From: Bacteroidia bacterium
GTDB taxonomy: Bacteria; Bacteroidota; Bacteroidia; Flavobacteriales; Flavobacteriaceae
DNA: 64,000 nt
Assembly: GCA_030431055.1 (NCBI GenBank)
Contig: JAUIJA010000008.1
Coordinates: 1-64,000 of the forward strand
Direction: 5' to 3'
The translations under genes were made by a program, and so were the position numbers. Under the pieces are notes generated by a model. It worked only from the letters and a program-made list of their open reading frames with translations, did not search any database and was not told the DNA's origin. Positions 46,697 to 56,958 of the stretch are shown one piece after another (position 1 is the stretch's first letter; each line of letters starts with the position of its first letter).

Positions 46697-49153
46697 TTGA
46701 AAAAGTTATTTATATATATAGCGTTGTTTTGTAGCGCTTTAGTTTTTAGCCAAACGGCAAGAGTAAAAGGTGTTTTATTAGATGAATTTAATAATCCAAT
46801 AGAAAACGTTACTGTAAAAACAAATCAATCAGGAACTGTAAGTGATGCAACAGGTTTTTACTTAATTGAAATTCCAGCTAATCAAGAAGTTTCTATTGTT
46901 TTTTCTCACATTTCGTTCAAAAATTCAGTGGTTAAAGTTAATTTGAAACCAAATGAAGATTACGAATTCAATCCTGTAATGAGTTCGAGTATTGAGCAAA
47001 TAGGAGAAGTTATCTTAACTAGTGATAGTAAAAAGCGAATTGAAGGAATCACAACAATTGACCCAATTATCATTAGAAAAATTCCTGGAGCAAATGCCGG
47101 AGTTGAAAATATTATCAAAACTTTACCTGGAGTTTATTCTAATAACGAATTGAGTACTTCTTACGCTGTTCGTGGTGGAAATTATGATGAAAATTTAGTG
47201 TATGTAAACGAAATCGAAGTATATCGTCCGTTTTTAATTCGTTCTGGACAGCAAGAGGGATTAAGTTTCACGAATACTGAAATGGTTCAAAATGTAGATT
47301 TCTCTGCTGGTGGATTTCAATCGAAATATGGCGATAAAATGTCATCGGTTTTAGATATTACATACCGAACTCCAAAACGTTTTAAAGCTGGACTTGAAGC
47401 TAGTCTTTTAGGTGGAAGTTTAACAGTTGAAGGTGTTTCTAAAAACACAAAATGGAGTAACATTACAGGTTTCCGTTATCGCGATAATAGTCTTTTAGTT
47501 AATAGTAAAGAAACCGAAACTAATTTCCGTCCACGTTTTATGGATGTGCAAACTTTGTTTAACTACAATGCTTCAACAAAGTGGCAATGGAGTTTCTTAG
47601 GAAATGTTTCTCAAAATAAATATCATTACCAACCTTTATCGCGTCAAACAAACTTTGGAACGGCAAGCGAACCTTTGGCTTTATTAGTAGTTTACGACGG
47701 ACAAGAAAAAGATGAATATCTAACAATGTTTGGTGCTGTAAAATCTGTTTATCAATACAACGAGAAGAATAAACTGAAGTTCATTGCTTCTACATATCAC
47801 ACAAAAGAACAAGAATATTATGATATTTTGGCACAATATCGTTTGGGTGAAGTTGATGCAAATATCGGTTCCGATACTTTTGGAGATGTAGTTTATACTC
47901 GTGGTGTTGGCGGACAGTTAACTCACGCACGTAACGATTTAGATGCTTTAATTTTTAATGCCGAAGTAAAAGGTTTTCATGAGTTAAATGAAAAAACTCA
48001 AATAGAATGGGGATTGAAATATCAGCATGAAGATATAAGAGATAGAGTAGTAGAGTGGGAAGTTATTGATTCGGCTGGGTTTTCATTACCAAGTCCAGAT
48101 TTGAGTTATCAAAATGACCAACCTTACAATCCGTATACTGGTCCGTTAGCGCCTTATTTCAATAGTCGCGGAACAAATTACACTAAAGTAAATCGCTTTA
48201 AAGGCTACGCACAATGGAATTATAGAGGAGAATGGGGTTCAAGTCAATATTGGCTAAATGCTGGTGTTCGAGCGCATTCATGGCAAGTGCAAACCCAATT
48301 AGAAAATGGGAAAACCCAATTTGTAGTTTCGCCTAGAGTTCAGTTTGCAATAAAACCAGATTGGGAAAAAGATATGTTGTTTAGAGTTTCGGGTGGAGTT
48401 TATCAGCAACCGCCATTTTATCGCGAGTTAAGAGATTCATCTGCAACTGTTCATCCAAATGTAAAAGCACAAAAATCGTATCATTTTGTTGTAGGAAATG
48501 ATTATAGTTTTAAAATGTGGAATAGACCGTTTAAGTTAGTTACAGAAGGATATTATAAAAAAATGACCGATGTTAATGTGTACACGATTAACAATGTTAG
48601 AATTCGCTATAAAGCTGATAATAATGCGGAAGCTTATGCATACGGTTTTGATGCTCGTTTAAATGGTGAATTTGTTCCAGGAACAGAATCGTGGTTTAGT
48701 TTTGGTTATTTAAAAACCGAAGAAAACTACAATGATAGAGGTTATATTGCGCGTCCAACAGATCAACGTTTGAAATTTGGATTATTGTTTCAAGATTATA
48801 TGCCGAATTTACCTAACGTAAAAGTTTATCTAAACTTAGTTTACAATACAGGTTTACCTGGTGGTTCGCCTTCTTATGCTGATCCGTATGATTACCAATT
48901 TAGATTGAAAGATTATCGTCGTGCCGATGCTGGATTTTTATATGTATTCAAAGATGAAAGTATAAAATCCAGTAAAAATTGGTTGAAAAAATTCAGTGAA
49001 TTGTCTCTTGGGGTTGAAATTTATAATTTATTCAACAATCAAAATTCAATTACTAATACTTGGGTTCGCGATGTTTATACAAAATCACAATACGGAATTC
49101 CGAATTATATGACAACTCGAGTTTTCAATGTGAAGTTGGTTGCAAAACTGTAA
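46697..49153 (+). CDS. TonB-dependent receptor with CarboxypepD_reg-like domain (TTG start)
   Basis: ARVKGVLLDEFNNPIENVTVKTNQSGTVSDATGFY; plug IEGITTIDPIIIRKIPGANAGVENIIKTLPGV; long barrel. Confidence 0.9.
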   Translation: MKKLFIYIALFCSALVFSQTARVKGVLLDEFNNPIENVTVKTNQSGTVSDATGFYLIEIPANQEVSIVFSHISFKNSVVKVNLKPNEDYEFNPVMSSSIEQIGEVILTSDSKKRIEGITTIDPIIIRKIPGANAGVENIIKTLPGVYSNNELSTSYAVRGGNYDENLVYVNEIEVYRPFLIRSGQQEGLSFTNTEMVQNVDFSAGGFQSKYGDKMSSVLDITYRTPKRFKAGLEASLLGGSLTVEGVSKNTKWSNITGFRYRDNSLLVNSKETETNFRPRFMDVQTLFNYNASTKWQWSFLGNVSQNKYHYQPLSRQTNFGTASEPLALLVVYDGQEKDEYLTMFGAVKSVYQYNEKNKLKFIASTYHTKEQEYYDILAQYRLGEVDANIGSDTFGDVVYTRGVGGQLTHARNDLDALIFNAEVKGFHELNEKTQIEWGLKYQHEDIRDRVVEWEVIDSAGFSLPSPDLSYQNDQPYNPYTGPLAPYFNSRGTNYTKVNRFKGYAQWNYRGEWGSSQYWLNAGVRAHSWQVQTQLENGKTQFVVSPRVQFAIKPDWEKDMLFRVSGGVYQQPPFYRELRDSSATVHPNVKAQKSYHFVVGNDYSFKMWNRPFKLVTEGYYKKMTDVNVYTINNVRIRYKADNNAEAYAYGFDARLNGEFVPGTESWFSFGYLKTEENYNDRGYIARPTDQRLKFGLLFQDYMPNLPNVKVYLNLVYNTGLPGGSPSYADPYDYQFRLKDYRRADAGFLYVFKDESIKSSKNWLKKFSELSLGVEIYNLFNNQNSITNTWVRDVYTKSQYGIPNYMTTRVFNVKLVAKL

Positions 49154-49197
49154 ATAGGATTAAAATTTAGTATCTTTGGTAAACTAATTATAGCATT

Positions 49198-49932
49198 ATG
49201 CGTACACTTTCAAGTTTTTTATTGGTTGTAGTTTCAGTTACTTTTTTCAGTTGTAAAAACGAAAAAGAAACACCAAAAGTTATTTATGAAGAAGCAAAAG
49301 ATACTTCGGTGGAAACTATTGAAATTCCAAAAGTAGATTCGACTTCGATTAAAGTTGCCGATTTACCTATTTTAATGGAAGGAACAAAATATTTAATTCA
49401 TCCAGTTGGCGATGTTCGTGTGTATGAAAGTTACAGAAGTTCGTACGGTTCGAGTAAAACTAATCAAGTAAGTTACGCAATTTCAAATTATAACCGATTT
49501 GAACTGACAGGTTACTTTGACAATTTGAAATTTCAACATATCGATTCTACTTCAGTTTGTGCGTTAACAACTAAAAAAGTCCAAATACAAACGGTAACGT
49601 ATTTACATGATATTGCTCAAAAAACTAAAAAGCAAATTTTGGTGTACACTTTAGTAGATAGCGATACAAATCGTGATGGGAAAATTGACCAAAAAGATAT
49701 TAAATCTTTGTATTTGAGTAACGCTGATGGAAGTATGCTAACAAAAATTTCTGATGATTTGAATGAAGTTATCGATTGGAATATTATCGAAGCTCAAAAT
49801 AGAATTTACTTTCGTTGTTTAGAAGATATTAATAAAAATGGCGCTTTCGATAAAAAAGACAAAGTACATTATCACTTCGTAAACTTAACAGATGATACTT
49901 GGAAAGCTGAAGAGTATTTCCCGATTAATTAG
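49198..49932 (+). CDS. Putative lipoprotein with EF-hand/dockerin-like Asp-rich loops
   Basis: Lipobox TFFSC; DTNRDGKIDQKD and DINKNGAFDKKD loops. Confidence 0.7.
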   Translation: MRTLSSFLLVVVSVTFFSCKNEKETPKVIYEEAKDTSVETIEIPKVDSTSIKVADLPILMEGTKYLIHPVGDVRVYESYRSSYGSSKTNQVSYAISNYNRFELTGYFDNLKFQHIDSTSVCALTTKKVQIQTVTYLHDIAQKTKKQILVYTLVDSDTNRDGKIDQKDIKSLYLSNADGSMLTKISDDLNEVIDWNIIEAQNRIYFRCLEDINKNGAFDKKDKVHYHFVNLTDDTWKAEEYFPIN

Positions 49933-49998
49933 ATTTACCTTCTTATCTATGTTTACTTTAAAATCAGTTTTTATAATTACTAATTCAATTTCCCTGAA

Positions 49999-50069
49999 GC
50001 TAGCGCGAGAATCTTGCTCGTGCAAAATCAAATAATAAATAAAGTACGAGCAAAGATGCTCTCACTAGC
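49999..50069. repeat. Imperfect palindrome (REP-like)
   Basis: GCTAGCGCGAGAATCTTGCTCGT ... ACGAGCAAAGATGCTCTCACTAGC. Confidence 0.65.
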
Positions 50070-50080
50070 AAAAATAATTT

Positions 50081-50131
50081 TTCTAAAATCTAAAATCTGT
50101 ATTCTAACTTCTAAATAAAAATCTCACTTTC
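50081..50131 (+). repeat. Left member of a repeat pair flanking the MATE gene
   Basis: TTCTAAAATCTAAAATCTGTATTCTAACTTCTAAATAAAAATCTCACTTTC; compare 51467-51516. Confidence 0.65.
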
Positions 50132-50150
50132 CTTTAAACATATAAACAAA

Positions 50151-51446
50151 TTGGCAATTCCAGCATTAATTTCTGGAATTTCAGAACCTATTTTGTCTTT
50201 AACCGATGTTGCTATCGTAGGAAATGTAGAAGAATTTCCAACAGAATCTTTAGCGGCAGTAGGAATTGTAACCACTTTTTTATCGATGTTAATTTGGGTT
50301 TTAGGGCAAACTCGAAGTGCTTTATCATCAATCGTTTCACAATATTTAGGCGCAAACAAATTGGAAGAAATTAAAAATCTTCCGGCGCAAGTAATTTACT
50401 TAATTACAGGTTTAGGAATCGTTTTAGTGTTACTCACTCTTCCTTTTGCAAACATAATTTTTAAGTTTTACAACGCTTCGGCAAAAATTTTAGAATTGTG
50501 TGTTGACTATTACCAAATAAGAGTTTTTGGCTTTCCGTTTACGCTTTTTGTTATTGCTGTTTTCGGAACATTTAGAGGTTTACAAAATACCTTTTATCCA
50601 ATGATAATTGCGATAATTGGAGCAGTTGTCAATGTAATTTTAGATTTTGTTTTTGTCTTCGGAATTGAGCATGTAATCGAACCGATGTATGTTGAAGGTG
50701 CGGCTTTAGCAAGTGTTATTGCTCAGTTTTTAATGGCGGTTATTAGTGCTATTTTATTGTTGAAAAAAACGTCAATTTCTTTACGTTTACAATTTCCAAT
50801 AAACAAAGAATTGAAACGTTTTGCTTCAATGGTTTTGAATTTGTTTATCCGAACATTAGCATTAAATGTTACGTTGTATTTAGGAACGAGTTTCGCTACC
50901 GATTACGGTCAAAATTACATTGCAGCTTACACAATTGCGATAAATATTTGGTTTTTAGGAGCATTTTTAATTGACGGTTATGCAAGTGCTGGAAATATTT
51001 TATCAGGAAAATTATTTGGCGCAAAAGAATACAAATTGCTGTTGAAATTAAGCAATATTTTAATCCGCTACGGAATTGCTGTTGGTTTTATAATGGCAAT
51101 CATCGGATTTGTTTTTTATAAACCAATCGGATTAATTTTCACTCAAGAAAAAGCGGTTTTAAACGAATTTTACTCAATTTTCTGGATAATTCTTGCGATG
51201 CAACCTATTTGTGCTTTAGCGTTTATTTTCGATGGAATGTTTAAAGGTTTGGGCGAAATGAAAGTGTTGAGAAATCTTTTGCTATTCGCTACGTTTGTCG
51301 TTTTTATTCCAGCCTTACTAATTTTAAATACGTTTGATTATAAATTGTACGCTGTTTTTATTGCCATGACATTATGGATAATCGCCAGAAGTATTCCATT
51401 AATTGTTCAGTTTAGAAAAATGTTTGTGCCTTTAGTTAAAGAGTAA
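50151..51446 (+). CDS. MATE-family efflux transporter (N-terminus uncertain; frame open from 50115)
   Basis: LAIPALISGISEPILSLTDVAIVGNV, GANKLEEIKNLPAQVI, repeated TM segments. Confidence 0.9.
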   Translation: MAIPALISGISEPILSLTDVAIVGNVEEFPTESLAAVGIVTTFLSMLIWVLGQTRSALSSIVSQYLGANKLEEIKNLPAQVIYLITGLGIVLVLLTLPFANIIFKFYNASAKILELCVDYYQIRVFGFPFTLFVIAVFGTFRGLQNTFYPMIIAIIGAVVNVILDFVFVFGIEHVIEPMYVEGAALASVIAQFLMAVISAILLLKKTSISLRLQFPINKELKRFASMVLNLFIRTLALNVTLYLGTSFATDYGQNYIAAYTIAINIWFLGAFLIDGYASAGNILSGKLFGAKEYKLLLKLSNILIRYGIAVGFIMAIIGFVFYKPIGLIFTQEKAVLNEFYSIFWIILAMQPICALAFIFDGMFKGLGEMKVLRNLLLFATFVVFIPALLILNTFDYKLYAVFIAMTLWIIARSIPLIVQFRKMFVPLVKE

Positions 51447-51466
51447 CGTTTTCGTGATGATTTAAG

Positions 51467-51516
51467 TCTAAAAATCTAAAATCTGAATTCTAATTTCTAA
51501 ATTAATATATCACTTT
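51467..51516 (+). repeat. Right member of the repeat pair flanking the MATE gene
   Basis: GTCTAAAAATCTAAAATCTGAATTCTAATTTCTAAATTAATATATCACTTTC. Confidence 0.65.
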
Positions 51517-52198
51517 CTAAATCTGATTTTTCAATTGTAAAATTAAATCCGAGTTTTCGAACCATTTCAATAACTAATTTTTTGTACCAATTTTCACTTT
51601 TCGGGTGAATGTAAATTTTTTCGATAAGTTGGTTAATATCAACATTGATTTTTAAACCATTATCGATAATTAAATTGTCTTCACTTACATCAGAAATTAT
51701 TCTAATTTCTCGTTCGTATTGAAAGCTTTTTCGTTTAAAAAGAAAAGGAAAAAAAGTATCATCAAACGGAATAAAATCTTTTTTGTAATCGATATAATTT
51801 ACTTCGCCTATATATTGTTCGAAATGCTTTTCTGGTTTTAAAGCTTCTTTTAATCTTCCAATGGTTGATTGAATAGCTAAGCCTTCATTGTTTTTTGTAA
51901 AAATTTGCCACATAGCAAACGATTCGTATTCATTAGCATGCCACGAACTAATGACAACTTTTTCACGATGCGATTTGTAATAATCTAAAAACTTCGGATT
52001 GTGCTCGGCTATCTTCTTGATTTCTTCAAATGTAGGTTCGCTAAACGTTCCTTCATATTGATCTTCAAATTTATCAGAACGCGACATAAATAACTGTTTG
52101 ACTAACAACAGATCGAGAAATTTAGATAAATCCAAATATTTCCAAACGATGGTATCGTCGTTTTCTGTCAGTTTTATATTTTGGTTGTGTATATACAT
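51497..52198 (-). CDS. DUF2971-like protein
   Basis: VWKYLDLSKFLDLLLVKQLFMSRSDKFEDQYEGTF, SSWHANEYESFAMWQIFTKNNEGLAIQST. Confidence 0.82.
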   Translation of the reverse strand: MYIHNQNIKLTENDDTIVWKYLDLSKFLDLLLVKQLFMSRSDKFEDQYEGTFSEPTFEEIKKIAEHNPKFLDYYKSHREKVVISSWHANEYESFAMWQIFTKNNEGLAIQSTIGRLKEALKPEKHFEQYIGEVNYIDYKKDFIPFDDTFFPFLFKRKSFQYEREIRIISDVSEDNLIIDNGLKINVDINQLIEKIYIHPKSENWYKKLVIEMVRKLGFNFTIEKSDLESDILI

Positions 52199-52268
52199 AA
52201 AAAAATATCTCCATAAATTTAGTAATAAATGGAGATATTATAATAATTTACTTATGTTTTTATGCGTT

Positions 52269-52395
52269 TTGTCATTCTGAACTTGTTTCAGAATCTTAAA
52301 AATAATATCGAGAAGTCATAAAAAATAGTTCTCGATATACTTCGTTACTCGAACTGACGAAATTTAATTGTCATATCGATAGGAGTCGAGAAGCA
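52269..52395. repeat. Composite cluster of dispersed repeat modules
   Basis: GTCATTCTGAACTTGTTTCAGAATCT, then AGTTCTCGATATACTTCGTTACTCGAACTGACG (inverted copy), then TTGTCATATCGATAGGAGTCGAGAAG. Confidence 0.65.
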
Positions 52396-52396
52396 A

Positions 52397-54226
52397 TTAC
52401 TCAAATGACTGCAACGAAACTAATTTAGCATACGTTCCGTTTTTAGCCATTAATTCTTCATGATTTCCTTGCTCAACGATTTCACCTTTTTGCATTACTA
52501 CAATTTTATCGGCTTTTTGTATCGTTGATAATCTATGCGCAATTACAACCGAAGTTCTGTTTTGCATCATATTTTCAAGCGCAACTTGAACTAGTTTTTC
52601 ACTTTCAGTATCTAAAGCTGAAGTTGCTTCGTCAAGAATCATTATTGGCGGATTCTTCAAAACAGCACGCGCAATAGATAAACGTTGTTTTTGCCCGCCA
52701 GAAAGTTTTCCGCCTGCATCACCGATGTTAGTATTAATGCCTTCTGGTAATTCTTTTACAAATTCGTAAGCATTTGCAATTTTTAAAGCATCAATTATTT
52801 CGTCTTCAGTTGCATCTGGTTTACCTATTAAAAGATTGTTTTTAATACTGTCATTAAATAAAATAGAATCTTGCGTAACTAAGCCCATTAAGCTACGAAG
52901 AGAATGAATATTCCAATCGCGAATATCAGTTCCATCGATTTTAATGCTTCCTTCGTTTACATCATAAAAACGAGTTAGTAAGTTGGCAATTGTACTTTTC
53001 CCTGAACCAGATTGCCCTACAAGAGCAACTGTTTTTCCTTTTGGAACTTCAAGAGAAAAATTGGTTAAAACATTTTCTTCTTCGTATCTAAAGTTGATGT
53101 TCTCAATACTAATTCCTTTGTTGAATGTTTCTTTGCTAATTGCTTCTTTTGGACTGTCTATTGTATTTTTAACTTCAAGAATTTCAAAAACTCTTTTAGC
53201 TGCAGCAAGACCAGTTTTAACTTGGTATGATGCTTTAGAAATTGCTTTTGCAGGAGTTAAAATTGTATATGCTAAGGCAATATAAGCCATAAATGCAGTA
53301 TTGGCTAAAGAGCCTTCTATTAATACTAAATGACCACCATACCAAAGCAATACAGAAATAGTTAAAATTCCTAAAAACTCACTTAGTGGAGAAGCTAAAT
53401 TGTTTTTATGACCTATTTTATTATATAAGGTGTATATTTTATTAAGAGATTTATTAAACTTAGCTTTGAAGCTATTTTCAGCATTATATGCTTTTACAAC
53501 TTTTAATCCGTTTAAAGTTTCATCTAATACAGAAATAAAATAACCTGCTTCTTCTTGCGCTTTTATTGATTTTGCTTTTAAATTTTTACCTACATATTGT
53601 ATAATAAATCCAGATATTGGTATAAAAACAAAAACAAAAAGAGTTAGTTTTGCACTAATCATTAGCATAGCAATAATCGAAAAAACAATAGTTAAAGGTT
53701 CTCTTACTACTAATTCTAAAACCTTAAAAAAAGAATCTTTAACTTCGTTAACATCTCCTAAAAGTCTTGCCATTACATCTCCTTTTCTTTTTTCTGAATA
53801 ATATGAAACAGGAAGATTTACAATTTTATCAAAAAGGTTAATTCTTAAATCTCGTAAAACACCATTTCTTAAAATGGTAATATTGCGAGAAGCAAGGTAA
53901 TTAAATAAGTTTTTAAGTAGAGCTGTAATAACTACAATGCTAATTACAAACAGTAGGGTGTTTTGTTCACCGTAATTATCAGAAATTTGTGTAATTTGAT
54001 AATTGAACCATTTTGTAGAAAAATCTTTTATTTTTAGAATACTTTCAAACTCAGGCTTAATGTTAACTCTTTCTGTTTGCTTAAATATAACATCTAAAGT
54101 TGGCATAATAGCAACCATGATTAAGGTGCTAAAAAGAGCATAGAGAATGTTGAAAAATATATTGCCAATAACATTTGATTTGTATGGCTTTATATATGGA
54201 AAAAGTTTTTTTAGATTATGGTCCAT
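52397..54226 (-). CDS. MsbA-like ABC transporter, fused permease/ATPase
   Basis: VALVGQSGSGKSTIANLLTRFYD, LSGGQKQRLSIARAVLKNPPIMILDEATSALD. Confidence 0.94.
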   Translation of the reverse strand: MDHNLKKLFPYIKPYKSNVIGNIFFNILYALFSTLIMVAIMPTLDVIFKQTERVNIKPEFESILKIKDFSTKWFNYQITQISDNYGEQNTLLFVISIVVITALLKNLFNYLASRNITILRNGVLRDLRINLFDKIVNLPVSYYSEKRKGDVMARLLGDVNEVKDSFFKVLELVVREPLTIVFSIIAMLMISAKLTLFVFVFIPISGFIIQYVGKNLKAKSIKAQEEAGYFISVLDETLNGLKVVKAYNAENSFKAKFNKSLNKIYTLYNKIGHKNNLASPLSEFLGILTISVLLWYGGHLVLIEGSLANTAFMAYIALAYTILTPAKAISKASYQVKTGLAAAKRVFEILEVKNTIDSPKEAISKETFNKGISIENINFRYEEENVLTNFSLEVPKGKTVALVGQSGSGKSTIANLLTRFYDVNEGSIKIDGTDIRDWNIHSLRSLMGLVTQDSILFNDSIKNNLLIGKPDATEDEIIDALKIANAYEFVKELPEGINTNIGDAGGKLSGGQKQRLSIARAVLKNPPIMILDEATSALDTESEKLVQVALENMMQNRTSVVIAHRLSTIQKADKIVVMQKGEIVEQGNHEELMAKNGTYAKLVSLQSFE

Positions 54227-55953
54227 TAGTTCAAATTCATTTCAGAAACGATATCTTTGATTTTACTATCAAGTTCTTGTTCTACTTTTGAATAGTCTTC
54301 GGCAGAAGTTAAAGGTTGATTTACGCTTATATAAAACTTAATTTTTGGTTCAGTTCCACTTGGGCGAGCACAAATTTTAGTTCCGTCTTCTAAATAATAA
54401 ATCAATACGTTTGATTTTGGAATTGTAATCTCAAACTCATCTCCATTCATTAAGTCTTTACCTTTTGAGGTTTGATAATCTTCAATACAAACAACTCTTT
54501 GATTAGCAATTTCTTTTAACGGATTTTCACGTAAATCAATCATCATTTGTTTGATTTCGTTGGCACCTTCTATTCCTTTTTTGGTAATTGAAATTAAGTG
54601 CTCTTTATAAAAATTAAAATCAACCGAAAGATTAATTAACTCTTTAAATAAAGTACCTCCTGATGCTTTTGCTTGAGCAGCAATTTCGCAAACTAATAAA
54701 ATAGCAGCAACTGCATCTTTATCACGAACATTATCGCCAACCATATAACCGAAGCTTTCTTCACCACCACCAATAAACTGTAATTCAGGGAAATCTTTAA
54801 TGAATTTTGCAATCCATTTAAAACCAGTTAAACCTACTTTACATTCTACGCCATAAGCTTCTGCTAAGTCTAACATCATAGGTGTAGATACAATAGTCGA
54901 GCCAATGAACTCCTTTCCTGTTAATTTGTCAGCTCTTTTCCATTGTTCTAAAAGAAAAGCAGTCATGATGACCATAGTTTGATTTCCGTTTAGCAATTTC
55001 ATGTTACCATCTAAATCGCGAACAGCAACTCCTAATCGGTCCGAATCTGGATCGGTTCCTACAACAATATCAGCATCAATTTTATTTGCCAAATCAATTG
55101 CCATAGTTAACGCTTCAGGTTCTTCAGGATTTGGTGATTTTACCGTTGGGAAATTTCCGTTAGGTTCGGCTTGTTCTTTTACAATATTTACATCAGTATA
55201 ACCAGCTAATTCTAAAACATTTGGAATGGCTTTTATCGATGTTCCATGTAAAGACGTATAAACAATTTTAAGATTGTCTTTTGCAATTTGAGATGTGTTA
55301 AAACTTGCGTTTTCAACTGTTGATTTCCAAAATGCTTCATCTAATTCTTTATCGATATATTGAATGAAAGCTTCATTAGCTTCAAAATTGATGTCGCTAT
55401 ATTGTAAACTTTCAATTTCTTTTATGATTTCTCCATCTTGTGGAGGAACTAATTGTCCGCCATCTTGCCAATATACTTTGTATCCGTTGTATTCTGGTGG
55501 ATTGTGAGATGCGGTTAAAACAATTCCCGCATGACAATTTAAATGACGAACGGTAAATGATAATTCTGGTGTAGGTCGCATTTCAGAAAAAAGAAAAACT
55601 TTAATTCCGTTAGCTGAAAAAACATCTGCAACAACTTTAGCTAAAGTATCGCTATTATGGCGACAATCGTAAGCAATAGCAACTTTTAATTCTTCACCAG
55701 CAAAAACTTTCTTCATATAATTAGAAAGTCCTTGTGTGTTTTTTCCTAAAGTATATTTGTTAATACGATTTGTTCCAACACCCATGACACCTCTCATTCC
55801 ACCAGTTCCAAACTCAAGATTTTTGTAAAAACTATCTTCCAATGTTTTTGGAGACGAAGTCATCATTTCTTTAATAACTTCTTGAGTGGTTTCATCAAAA
55901 GTAGGTGTTAACCATTCATTTACTTTGTCTAATATATGTTTTTCGATGTGCAT
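54226..55953 (-). CDS. Phospho-sugar mutase (phosphoglucomutase/phosphomannomutase family)
   Basis: FGTGGMRGVMGVG, IVLTASHNPPEYNGYKVYW, VGTDPDSDRLGVAVRD, RPSGTEPKIKFYI. Confidence 0.94.
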   Translation of the reverse strand: MHIEKHILDKVNEWLTPTFDETTQEVIKEMMTSSPKTLEDSFYKNLEFGTGGMRGVMGVGTNRINKYTLGKNTQGLSNYMKKVFAGEELKVAIAYDCRHNSDTLAKVVADVFSANGIKVFLFSEMRPTPELSFTVRHLNCHAGIVLTASHNPPEYNGYKVYWQDGGQLVPPQDGEIIKEIESLQYSDINFEANEAFIQYIDKELDEAFWKSTVENASFNTSQIAKDNLKIVYTSLHGTSIKAIPNVLELAGYTDVNIVKEQAEPNGNFPTVKSPNPEEPEALTMAIDLANKIDADIVVGTDPDSDRLGVAVRDLDGNMKLLNGNQTMVIMTAFLLEQWKRADKLTGKEFIGSTIVSTPMMLDLAEAYGVECKVGLTGFKWIAKFIKDFPELQFIGGGEESFGYMVGDNVRDKDAVAAILLVCEIAAQAKASGGTLFKELINLSVDFNFYKEHLISITKKGIEGANEIKQMMIDLRENPLKEIANQRVVCIEDYQTSKGKDLMNGDEFEITIPKSNVLIYYLEDGTKICARPSGTEPKIKFYISVNQPLTSAEDYSKVEQELDSKIKDIVSEMNLN

Positions 55954-55999
55954 TTTAAAAAATAATTAAGAGGGCAAATTTACGAAGAATTACAGTAAG

Positions 56000-56950
56000 T
56001 TATATTTCTTTAGCAATCTTGTAGCGTTCTTCGTTGTTCTTTGTACGTAAAATAATTTCGCCTAAAAAACCAGCTAAAAAGAATTGTGTCCCAATTATCA
56101 TGGTTGTTAATGAAATATAGAACCAAGGATTGTCAGTCACTAAAATAGTTGGTTCTTGATGATATAATTTCCAAAGTTTTGAAAAACCAATAAAACCTGC
56201 TGAAATAAATCCGATTAAAAACATCAATACACCTAATGCACCAAATAAGTGCATAGGTTGTTTGCCAAATCGAGATAAAAACCAAATGGTAATTAAATCT
56301 AAAAATCCATTTATAAATCGGTTCATGCCAAACTTTGATTCACCGTATTTTCTTGCTTGATGTTGAACTACTTTTTCGCCAATTTTTGTAAAACCTGCAT
56401 TTTTAGCTAATACAGGAATGTAACGATGCATTTCGCCAGAAACTTCTATGTTCTTTACTACATTTTTACCGTAAGCTTTTAACCCACAATTGAAATCATG
56501 CAATTTTACACCAGAAGTTTTTCGAGCAGCCCAATTGAATAATTTTGAAGGAATGTTTTTCCCGATAACTGAATCGTATCGCTTTTTTTTCCAACCAGAA
56601 ACTAAATCATATCCTTCGTTAGTAATTAAATTATATAATTCAGGTATTTCATCTGGACTATCTTGTAAATCAGCATCCATAGTAATGATAACATCGCCAT
56701 TTGCACGAGCAAAACCAGCGTGTAACGCTTGGCTTTTTCCGTAGTTCTTAAAAAAGCGAATACCTTTCACATTTGAATTTTCATGTGAAAGGTTTTCTAT
56801 AATTTTCCAGGAATTATCAGTACTACCATCGTCTATAAACCAAATTTCATAAGAAAAGTTATGACGTATCATAACTTCCTTAATCCAATTATGTAGTTCT
56901 GGTAACGATTCTTGCTCGTTAAGTAATGGAATTAATATGGATAGATTCAT
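56000..56950 (-). CDS. Family 2 glycosyltransferase, DPM1/ArnC-like with C-terminal TMs
   Basis: LSILIPLLNEQESLPEL, WFIDDGSTDNSW, VIITMDADLQDSPDEIPEL. Confidence 0.93.
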   Translation of the reverse strand: MNLSILIPLLNEQESLPELHNWIKEVMIRHNFSYEIWFIDDGSTDNSWKIIENLSHENSNVKGIRFFKNYGKSQALHAGFARANGDVIITMDADLQDSPDEIPELYNLITNEGYDLVSGWKKKRYDSVIGKNIPSKLFNWAARKTSGVKLHDFNCGLKAYGKNVVKNIEVSGEMHRYIPVLAKNAGFTKIGEKVVQHQARKYGESKFGMNRFINGFLDLITIWFLSRFGKQPMHLFGALGVLMFLIGFISAGFIGFSKLWKLYHQEPTILVTDNPWFYISLTTMIIGTQFFLAGFLGEIILRTKNNEERYKIAKEI

Positions 56951-56958
56951 TTATTCTT

